Shown one piece after another: positions 5,393-11,705 of a stretch of DNA of 11,705 nt. Below the pieces are notes generated by a model, which worked only from the letters and a program-made list of their open reading frames with translations, searched no databases and was not told the DNA's origin. Position numbers and translations under genes: made by a program. The DNA is from Chloroflexota bacterium (GTDB lineage Bacteria > Chloroflexota > Anaerolineae > Promineifilales > Promineifilaceae), in assembly GCA_020353135.1 (NCBI GenBank), contig CP070688.1, forward strand, positions 3,826,109-3,837,813, in the 5' to 3' direction. Every line of letters begins with the position of its first letter. The stretch's first letter is position 1.

Positions 5393-7510
5393 CTACGGGG
5401 ATTCTGAAGACGCCGTTGGTTGCATTCGTACCGGCTGCAATGCCCGCCAGAGCGGGCCATCCTGGCGGATGCCGCGCCGGTCCAATTCGCTACTGGTCAG
5501 GATGATGCCATGCCGGCAGCGGCTGGTGAGGCCACGCACGATGCGGCTCAGCAATTGGTTGCGGATCTTGAAATCGTCTTCCATGGTCCATTGGCGGCCA
5601 GCTGGCCAGCTTTGGGCCAGGACGAAGGCGTTGCTCAGTGGCTGGCGCGGGATGTCCCACCAACCGGTAGCGGCTGCCTCCAACCATACCTGGACTTCCA
5701 CGGGCCGGCCGCCCAAGAGGTAGCCGTAAATGGTTGAGATGAGGATGCCGTCCAGATCGGGTGGTTCGCCAAGCTCGGGGGGATCGGCGGTCACCAGCCC
5801 GTCATAGATGCCGGCGATGAAAGCCTCGCCGATCTCGGAGGGCGTATTCAAGCCCATCGGTTCGGCGGCCGATAGCAAACGTCCCGCGGAACGGACGAGC
5901 CAATCGCAAATGGCCGCGGCGGCCAGATCTGGTTGCGGCCGGAAAAAGGGCCGGGCCAGTAAATCATTGAACAGGCGGTGCAGAAACACATCCAGTGGGT
6001 GGCGCCGGTCCCCTTCGGCGGCCAGCCAGGCGCACAAAGCATCTGCCCGCTCCAGAAGATCAGAACCGATCCGCTCGGCAACTGACGAAGGCAGGTCGCT
6101 GCTGTCAAGCAACCCTGGTCCATCGACCAGGTAGCTATGGTCAGTCAGCAGCTTTGCACGGGCCGGGTCCATGCCGTCGATGCTGAGGTTGAATGCTTCG
6201 GCCACATCATAGGGTGCGGGCCGGATGCCCCAATCCGGATGCCCAAGAGCCAGCCAGCTGAGCCAGGCCCGCACGCGCGGTTCCTCGCGAGGGCTCGATC
6301 GCCGGCGTAGCAAATAATAAGGCAAGCCGGCCGCCCCCAAGGCATGGGTCAGGCTATAACGGAGGGCGCCGTCAAGGTAAGGCGCGATGATGGCGATCTC
6401 GCTCGGCGGCAAACCCTGGCCGACCAGATCGCCAAGCCTGGCTACCAGATCCTGGACCATTTCGCGACGATACCGGCCGACCACCATGTCGACCACGGCC
6501 TGCTCGGCGCCGGCGGCCGGTTGCTGGCTGCTCATCAACTGATTTTCAACCAGGTTGGAAATGGCGAACAGGTGCTTTGGGGCTGTGTAGATGACGTCGA
6601 ATTCGAACAGGCTTTCGCACAAGTCGTAAAATCTGTTAGCCCCGGCCGGATCGGCGGCCAGGAAACGTTTGTAGCCGCCGCCTGCATCGTAGGCGAGAGC
6701 CGTCGTCTTTATCTCGGTCATCAGGCTGGCGACGAAGTTCTGCCCGGCCGGGGTCTGTTCTTCGATATTGTCGACGATCAGATGCCGGTATCGCTCGCTG
6801 AAATAGCGCCGAAATTCGGCACGGCCGATCAGTTGCCGATCGAATACCTCGACCAGAAGAGAAAGGTCGAGCATGTTGTTTGTCAAACATCTGTCGCGGA
6901 ACTGGTGGGCTGCACCGGCCGCTTCCTGCAAGTAGATTCGTTGTTCCTCGTCGCCCGCCCAACTGGTAATCTGGCGTTTCGTCGCTTCTTCCAGAGTCAG
7001 GCCATTTAGCGCGGCGCGATTCAGAGTATCCAGGAGCTGGCTAACGATTTGTTGCGGCCGCAGCCTAAGATTGGCGAAGGCGCCCTGGTCGAGCATAGGA
7101 GTGACTACGCGCCACATTAACATCTGGGCCAGGTCATAGCTGAGAAAGGTGGGCGGCCGGTAAGGGCGCTCAAAACCGGCCGGCCGGGCGATCAGCGGCC
7201 AGAATAGCGAGACCATTTGCCGGGCGAGCGTATTGTAATTCGTAATGTTCAGCTCGGCATACGGGCCAAGCTCCGAATTTCGCACTGTATCTAAGAAACC
7301 CTGACCATGTTCCTGCTCGGCGGTTATAACCAGCATTGTATAGGCCGATTCGCCGGATCCGAGTAGCTGCAGCAGTCGATGCTGGAGGGCGGTCGTCTTA
7401 CCGCCGCCGGCCGGGCCTAATAACAGGGAGCTCCCCTGGGCCTGTACGGCTGCTTCCTGGAGCGGGGCTAATTCCATGACATCTGGCGCTCGCGTAAGCC
7501 TGATCGACAT
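5393..7510 (-). CDS. Degenerate UvrD/Rep-like superfamily 1 helicase ATPase
   Basis: 705 aa, arranged like a short SF1A (UvrD/PcrA/RecB-type) helicase. A Q-motif-like LAPLQEAAV spans 14-22 (Q18). Walker A is perfect (G32-PAGGG-K38-T39). A motif Ia-like segment lies at 59-98 and motif II at 244-252 (LIVDNIEEQ). Motif III may be replaced by DAGGGYKRFLAADP (275-288), and a motif IV-like stretch is EIAIIAPYLD (371-380). Motif V-like ISTIYGYLL (591-599) lacks the usual K-G-L-E, and an Arg-rich motif VI-like segment lies at 650-668. In motif II, D247 is kept but the catalytic glutamate position is N248. There is no nuclease domain or Fe-S cysteine set. ATG7510 has only a weak ribosome site, but the preceding VWA-FHA gene stops 11 bp upstream, so translational coupling is likely. 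It may be a regulatory ATPase or a slow translocase rather than a working helicase; I do not recognise a named gene. Confidence 0.75.
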   Translation of the reverse strand: MSIRLTRAPDVMELAPLQEAAVQAQGSSLLLGPAGGGKTTALQHRLLQLLGSGESAYTMLVITAEQEHGQGFLDTVRNSELGPYAELNITNYNTLARQMVSLFWPLIARPAGFERPYRPPTFLSYDLAQMLMWRVVTPMLDQGAFANLRLRPQQIVSQLLDTLNRAALNGLTLEEATKRQITSWAGDEEQRIYLQEAAGAAHQFRDRCLTNNMLDLSLLVEVFDRQLIGRAEFRRYFSERYRHLIVDNIEEQTPAGQNFVASLMTEIKTTALAYDAGGGYKRFLAADPAGANRFYDLCESLFEFDVIYTAPKHLFAISNLVENQLMSSQQPAAGAEQAVVDMVVGRYRREMVQDLVARLGDLVGQGLPPSEIAIIAPYLDGALRYSLTHALGAAGLPYYLLRRRSSPREEPRVRAWLSWLALGHPDWGIRPAPYDVAEAFNLSIDGMDPARAKLLTDHSYLVDGPGLLDSSDLPSSVAERIGSDLLERADALCAWLAAEGDRRHPLDVFLHRLFNDLLARPFFRPQPDLAAAAICDWLVRSAGRLLSAAEPMGLNTPSEIGEAFIAGIYDGLVTADPPELGEPPDLDGILISTIYGYLLGGRPVEVQVWLEAAATGWWDIPRQPLSNAFVLAQSWPAGRQWTMEDDFKIRNQLLSRIVRGLTSRCRHGIILTSSELDRRGIRQDGPLWRALQPVRMQPTASSESP

Positions 7511-7521
7511 CCGCAGGCGGA

Positions 7522-9360
7522 CTAACCTCGTCGATAGCGCAACAAGACTGCGCCCAGTCGTATTTCATCGCCGTCGAGCAACTGGTAGCCATACTCCGGC
7601 ACCGGCTGATCGTTGGCATAGGTGCCGCTGGAACTGGCTTCGTCGTACAGGCGGTAGTCGCTGCCCTCAAGCATGAGGCTGGCGTGGATTCGGGAGACGG
7701 TGATGTCGTTTTCGAAGACGATATCAGCCTGGCTGGGGTTGCGGCCAATACGGTGCTCGGCGGCCGTCAGGTCGATGGTCGGCGGCGTTCGGGTGACTGC
7801 GTCGAGAACCTCCAGGTAAAGCTGACCCTGTCGAGCCGGCTCTATCTCCGGTCCGCGGTAATCGGTCGGGGGTGGGCTCTCAGATGCCGGCGGTCCATAG
7901 TCGCGCCGCTGGCGAGATGATGATCTCCGGCGGCGTACAAGAAAGACGGCCAACCCGACCAGGGCAACGATAAGCAACAGGACAAAGCAGCCCAGGGCGA
8001 AGCGAGCGATGTTCTGAGCCAGCTGGCTTCGTGACTCCAGCGCCTCGGGCACCTGAGTCTCGCCTTCGGCCACGTTGAGGACGATGGCCGGGCTGGTGGC
8101 CTGCTGGCCGAGTTCGTCTTCGACCGCCACTTGAACCGTGTTGGGTCCGAAACTGAAATTGGTGATCTCAGCCCGGAATTGGTCAAGATCGCGAACGTCG
8201 ATTTCCTGGGCCACGGCCCCATTCACCAGGAGCTGCGCGCTTGTTATCTCGCGTTCGACCTCATCCAGCCAAGTAACAGTAGTCGAAAAGGAGAGCGCCA
8301 CCGGCTCTTCCAGGTTTTCCAAGGCTAACTGCCGGCTTTCGGCCGGAAGATTAATGATCACGCTGGGCGCCGTGTCCGGGACGGTAACACTGGTTGTATC
8401 TTGTACCTCCGGATCATCGCGCATACTGAGGACAACATCGAATGTACCGCCCGAAAGACTCTCGGGCCGGTATTGGATCGTCGAATGCGTGCGAAAATCG
8501 GCGATCCGTTCCCATATCGCTGCCAGGCCTTCAGCCTGATCGAGCTGGCTATAGAGGCCGCCGGTAGCTTGGGCCAGCTCGCTCAGATAATCCTGGCCGC
8601 CCTGGTGGCTGAATGGCTGCAGATTCTGATTCTCGACCCAGATCGTATGGATGGGGATGCCCAAGGCGCCAGCCCGGATGGCGATATCCGACGCTTCGAA
8701 ACGCCGGCTGACGACGTCTGTTCCATCGGTGATCAATACGACGGATGTTGCCATGCCGGCTTCCGGCTTGAGTGAATCTGCCTCGTCCAGCAAGGCGCCA
8801 AGGCTATCAAGTAAGGCCGTTGGCCCTGATTGACTCACCAGCGGTTCGGCGAAGAAGTTGCGGATGGCATTGTAGAAATTAGCCGGGGCCAGTAATTGGG
8901 CCGCCTCATCTTCGCCTACCTGGTAGATTGTTACGTAATCTGATGGCTCCTGCAGTTCAGGTGGGCTGGCGTATTGCTGCACCGCCTGTTGAATTGCCTC
9001 TAGCTGCGGTTCAACCCCCGGGGGGATGTCGACGACAAATATGGTGAAGGTGCCGGCTTCATAGCCGGCGACCGTTTCGACATCGCTCACTTGCCGACCG
9101 TCGTGAGTCACAATGACATTCTGTGCATTGAGGTTGACGGGCGCGCCCTGACCGTCCACCGCATAGGCATGCAAGACGATCGTCGGCGCGCTGCTCGCGT
9201 CGGCGCTGGAAATAACCAGCCGGCCGATAGGTCGATCACCTTCTGGCTGGACCCCCTCCTGAGCCGCCACCGGTGCTGACTGCGCCGGCCAAAGTAGCCA
9301 GGCTGCTAAGGCAACCAAAACGAACAGCAATTTGCCCGATCGCCAGAATCTCTTGCACAT
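7522..9360 (-). CDS. Membrane-anchored VWA-FHA signalling protein (A)
   Basis: 612 aa. A basic N-terminus (MCKRFWRSGK) and hydrophobic stretch (11-24) ending near an SAPVAAQ site look like a signal peptide. The extracytoplasmic part holds a VWA domain (about 104-290). Its first MIDAS motif is degenerate (D111-I-P-P-G instead of D-x-S-x-S), but the later Thr region (GPTALLDSL, T181) and T211-D212-G213 are kept. An Ig-like beta segment follows (about 330-430), then a transmembrane helix (453-475) with a basic RRRR stop and a linker. A cytoplasmic FHA domain (about 525-606) has G539-R540, S556-R-I-H559, SGTY (578-581) and N583, the phospho-threonine-binding set. ATG9360 follows an AAGGG with a 9-nt spacer. 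It is the first gene of a likely operon with the UvrD-like gene and is divergent from a paralogue. The ligand and phospho-partner are unknown. Confidence 0.9.
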   Translation of the reverse strand: MCKRFWRSGKLLFVLVALAAWLLWPAQSAPVAAQEGVQPEGDRPIGRLVISSADASSAPTIVLHAYAVDGQGAPVNLNAQNVIVTHDGRQVSDVETVAGYEAGTFTIFVVDIPPGVEPQLEAIQQAVQQYASPPELQEPSDYVTIYQVGEDEAAQLLAPANFYNAIRNFFAEPLVSQSGPTALLDSLGALLDEADSLKPEAGMATSVVLITDGTDVVSRRFEASDIAIRAGALGIPIHTIWVENQNLQPFSHQGGQDYLSELAQATGGLYSQLDQAEGLAAIWERIADFRTHSTIQYRPESLSGGTFDVVLSMRDDPEVQDTTSVTVPDTAPSVIINLPAESRQLALENLEEPVALSFSTTVTWLDEVEREITSAQLLVNGAVAQEIDVRDLDQFRAEITNFSFGPNTVQVAVEDELGQQATSPAIVLNVAEGETQVPEALESRSQLAQNIARFALGCFVLLLIVALVGLAVFLVRRRRSSSRQRRDYGPPASESPPPTDYRGPEIEPARQGQLYLEVLDAVTRTPPTIDLTAAEHRIGRNPSQADIVFENDITVSRIHASLMLEGSDYRLYDEASSSGTYANDQPVPEYGYQLLDGDEIRLGAVLLRYRRG

Positions 9361-9472
9361 AGCTGCTTACCCTTTTCTGGGGCTCGCCTGGGCGCCGCCG
9401 GGCTCCCTTCGGTGGCCGCAACGTGGCAAGACCGCATACTACTCGCTGACACTTATGCCCGTCCTTATGTAA

Positions 9473-9501
9473 AGAATACAACCTCAGGAAAGCTTAGTCA
9501 A
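9473..9501 (-). promoter_or_regulatory. Candidate promoter of the VWA-FHA (A) / UvrD-like operon
   Basis: On the minus strand TTGACT (9496-9501) is followed after exactly 17 bp by TATTCT (9473-9478), a good sigma70-type match. Predicted start near 9466 gives a leader of about 105 nt, GC-rich in its second half. Confidence 0.55.
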
Positions 9502-9513
9502 GAAAGGCATCGT

Positions 9514-9542
9514 TTGCGCGACGCTGAGCTTAAAACTATACT
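9514..9542 (+). promoter_or_regulatory. Candidate promoter of VWA-FHA (B)
   Basis: TTGCGC (9514-9519) is followed after 17 bp by TATACT (9537-9542). Its -35 is only 12 bp from the -35 of the opposing promoter, so both share one short regulatory interval (9502-9513). Predicted start is near 9549. Confidence 0.5.
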
Positions 9543-9636
9543 GCGGCGAGCGTAAACGACCTCGCGTTGACCGGAAGTCTAGCCAGATGTCAAGTAGTCC
9601 ACGGACAATGCTTGTCAGCATGGGTACGCTTGTTTC

Positions 9637-9641
9637 GGAGG
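9637..9641 (+). promoter_or_regulatory. Ribosome binding site supporting a GTG start of VWA-FHA (B)
   Basis: GGAGG lies 8 nt before GTG 9650-9652. The in-frame ATG at 9587 has only GGAAG 9 nt upstream. The GTG start also gives a normal signal-peptide length. Confidence 0.55.
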
Positions 9642-9649
9642 TGGGCGAA

Positions 9650-11641
9650 GTGCTTTCGCGCAAGGTGCGAAATAAACGAATATGGCGTCTTTTGGCCATA
9701 ATCCTGACCATCATCCTGCTGGCTGGGATATCGTCAAGACCTTCGACCGGGCAACAAGACAGCCCACAGTTGCAGATCACCGGCATCGATACTACAGGTT
9801 TTCCCACCATCACTTTCCGCCTTGAAGTTATCGACAGCCAGGGCAACCGCGTGGGCGACTTGACAGATCTGGCGATCTTTGAGGACGGGGAGCCGATATC
9901 GCAGTTTGAATCCCGGCCATTAGACACAGGCGTCGATCTCTTCATTATCATTGACGCCAACTCGACCATTGAGGACCGTGATGAAACGGAGGGTCAAAGC
10001 CGGCGCGAAAAAGTCAGAGATAGCATTATTCGTTATGCTAATCGTTTTATGGATCCTACGCAGCTGGACCGGGTCACCGTCATTGTGCCGGAGGGAGGTG
10101 GGGGGCGATTCCTGGACCGCCCGAGCATGACTTTCCCGAATGAAGTCATCAACGCTGTGAATTTCTATCTACCGGATGAGCTCAACGACATATCCCTGGA
10201 TCGTTTACTGCTAATGGCCCTGGATGAGGCGTCGCGCAACGCTCAAGAAGGTCGATACCAGGCCATCGTATTGTACTCGGACGCGGCCGATCTGTCTGAC
10301 CGGATGGATGCCGCAGGATTTCTGGCTCGCGCCCAGGAGCAGAACGTAGCTGTGTACCCAGTGATATTGGGAAGCCGAGCCGATACGCATGAGATTGAGC
10401 AAGCGGTTATGCTGTCCGAGCCAACGGGAGGAAACTACTTCCATATGCCCGATCCGGCCGATACCGACGAGCTTTACGATCGATTGCAGCAGCGCGGCGT
10501 GCTTACGGAAGTAAGCTTCCGATCGGCCCTGGATAGCAGTGGCCAGCACGTGATAACGGCCGAATGGGCGGGCGGACAAGGCGAGGCTAGCCTAGAACTC
10601 GTGGTAAAATCGCCGTCGGTCCAGATGGCCGTTGACAACAGGCGGCCGATCGTCAGGGTTGCCAGCGAGAGCGATACACCCTTTGAATTGATGGAACCGA
10701 CCAATCAGCCATTGGTGGCCCAGGTAGATTGGCCTGACGGGCACCCACGCGATCTGGTCTCGGCAACTTTGCTCGTAGATGGTACGGAACAACCCCTGAG
10801 CGGCTCGGTACTTGGCGCCGACGGCATCTTGACCTTCGATTGGGACATCAGCGCTCTGGCGGCAGATACCTACGATCTACAAATTCAAGTAGTCGACGAG
10901 CTAGGTCTGGTTGGCGCCACGTCGCCGCTTCCCCTGACCATTGAAATCCAGCGACCGGTCATCCCCCCCACGGAGGCGCCGACGGCCGTTCCAACGCCTT
11001 CGCCGGCGCCGACGAGCGCTCCAGCTACCGACGAATTTCAATTGCCGGACAACCCCGTATTGGTCACGGCCGGCGCGGTGCTGGTCATCGCCATCTTGGC
11101 GATCGCGGCAGTTGCGGTCTTGCTCGCACGCAGGCGGCGGCCAGATCCAGACGCGACGGCGGCGGTTGTTCGGCCGTCCGCGATGGCTGCCCAGCCAGCC
11201 GGGCAGTCGGAGCCTGAGTTTACCCATGTAGTGGCGCCCGAGTTCGCGGCCGATAGCGATGCCGGCGCCTTCCTGGAAGTCCTCGAAAACGCGCCTGAAC
11301 ATCCCGGATTCATTCCTATCGGCGGCAACAACATAACTTTGGGCCGCGATCCCAGAAGGGTGGCCGTGCCGTTCAAGGACAGAAGCGTGTCGCGACTGCA
11401 CGCTCGGATTCTGGAAAGTTATGGCGCATACCGGATTTACGACGAGGGCAGCGCCAGTGGCACGTACGTGAACTACGAGCGGGTCAGCCTGGCGCCGCGT
11501 ACGCTAGAGGACAAGGACCAGATCCACCTCGGCCGGGTGCACCTGCGCTTTCACCTGGCCTCGTCGATGCCCCCGATTGCAACCGAACCGGATGCGGATA
11601 GCGCCGAGGTCACAGACACCCAAATCTATGGGCAGGAGTGA
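9650..11641 (+). CDS. Membrane-anchored VWA-FHA signalling protein (B)
   Basis: 663 aa from the GTG at 9650 (684 aa if ATG9587 is used, which would put an odd 33-residue stretch before the signal core). Basic N-terminus (LSRKVRNKR) and hydrophobic core (12-26) form a signal peptide or anchor. The extracytoplasmic VWA domain spans about 95-285; its first MIDAS motif is D102-A-N104-S-T106 (the D-x-S-x-S position with substitutions), while the usual TDG is S210-D211-A212. An Ig-like segment follows (about 340-432), then a Pro/Thr/Ala-rich stalk (435-460), a transmembrane helix (469-493) ending in RRRR, and a cytoplasmic FHA domain (about 560-635). The FHA keeps G565-R566, S581-R-L-H584, SGTY (603-606) and N608. 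It shares architecture and FHA phrases (YR[LI]YDE, SGTY) with the divergent protein A, so the two are paralogues. Ligand and phospho-partner are unknown. Confidence 0.88.
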   Translation: MLSRKVRNKRIWRLLAIILTIILLAGISSRPSTGQQDSPQLQITGIDTTGFPTITFRLEVIDSQGNRVGDLTDLAIFEDGEPISQFESRPLDTGVDLFIIIDANSTIEDRDETEGQSRREKVRDSIIRYANRFMDPTQLDRVTVIVPEGGGGRFLDRPSMTFPNEVINAVNFYLPDELNDISLDRLLLMALDEASRNAQEGRYQAIVLYSDAADLSDRMDAAGFLARAQEQNVAVYPVILGSRADTHEIEQAVMLSEPTGGNYFHMPDPADTDELYDRLQQRGVLTEVSFRSALDSSGQHVITAEWAGGQGEASLELVVKSPSVQMAVDNRRPIVRVASESDTPFELMEPTNQPLVAQVDWPDGHPRDLVSATLLVDGTEQPLSGSVLGADGILTFDWDISALAADTYDLQIQVVDELGLVGATSPLPLTIEIQRPVIPPTEAPTAVPTPSPAPTSAPATDEFQLPDNPVLVTAGAVLVIAILAIAAVAVLLARRRRPDPDATAAVVRPSAMAAQPAGQSEPEFTHVVAPEFAADSDAGAFLEVLENAPEHPGFIPIGGNNITLGRDPRRVAVPFKDRSVSRLHARILESYGAYRIYDEGSASGTYVNYERVSLAPRTLEDKDQIHLGRVHLRFHLASSMPPIATEPDADSAEVTDTQIYGQE

Positions 11642-11705
11642 GTCCGGGCCTCGTCAACCAGAAGCGCCAGCAGTTTTCCCGGAAACTCGCTGCCTTCCTG
11701 CCCAA
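11626..11705 (-). CDS. Possible C-terminus of a gene entering from the right (partial)
   Basis: A minus-strand frame is open from the window edge to a TAG at 11626-11628 and reads GQEGSEFPGKLLALLVDEAR then THSCP. It resembles the end of a soluble protein, with an amphipathic leucine stretch. It would overlap the end of VWA-FHA (B) tail to tail by 16 bp. Only about 25 codons are visible and no family can be named, so it may be chance. Confidence 0.25.
   Translation of the reverse strand, partial: GQEGSEFPGKLLALLVDEARTHSCP

Noticed and set aside
6344..7009. 221-codon plus-strand frame opposite the UvrD-like gene
   Set aside because: Antisense shadow in GC-rich DNA. No recognisable domain or ribosome site, and the minus-strand frame carries Walker A and the other helicase motifs.
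5393..7510. Reading the UvrD-like gene as an AddB/RecB nuclease-helicase subunit
   Set aside because: No Fe-S cysteines or nuclease motif are visible and the protein is far shorter than AddB or RecB.
11663..11690. Palindromic TTTCC-C-GGAAA after VWA-FHA (B) as a terminator
   Set aside because: A one-base loop cannot form a terminator hairpin and no T-run follows.

Overview
The base composition is high in G+C (roughly 60% by eye). The gene content suggests a free-living bacterium, most likely a member of the Chloroflexota (Anaerolineae/Ardenticatenia type). That guess rests on paired membrane proteins with a von Willebrand A (VWA) domain outside and a forkhead-associated (FHA) domain inside, on a short divergent UvrD-like protein, and on the protein style overall. 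It is an inference: no rRNA or other phylogenetic marker is present. I saw no tRNA, rRNA, CRISPR array, insertion sequence or phage gene.

Left part (1-5392). A plus-strand tandem GNAT acetyltransferase (198-1139) faces a minus-strand UDP-sugar epimerase (1136-2083), and their stop codons overlap. Upstream of the epimerase on the minus strand is recJ (2099-3808), 15 bp away with a shared junction. Before recJ comes a prephenate dehydratase (pheA, 3951-5135) with an unusual acidic and Ser-rich N-terminal extension that carries a perfect 24-bp tandem duplication. The 257-bp gap in front of pheA holds a good promoter candidate and two inverted repeats, and implies a leader of about 190 nt.

Right part (5393-11641). 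Two VWA-FHA membrane proteins are transcribed divergently (7522-9360 minus; 9650-11641 plus) from what look like back-to-back sigma70-type promoters 12 bp apart. The minus-strand member runs into a degenerate UvrD/Rep-like ATPase (5393-7510) after only 11 bp, so those two are probably one transcript. In both VWA-FHA proteins the order is signal peptide, extracytoplasmic VWA, Ig-like region, one transmembrane helix, cytoplasmic FHA. This points to signalling across the membrane to phospho-threonine partners (a Ser/Thr kinase or phosphatase outside the window).

The most interesting unit is this trio. The two VWA domains have lost different parts of the metal-binding MIDAS motif, and the helicase-like partner has lost the catalytic Walker B glutamate while keeping a perfect Walker A. 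The remaining genes are housekeeping functions (Phe biosynthesis, DNA repair, sugar nucleotide supply). Possible fragments of further genes lie at both window edges.
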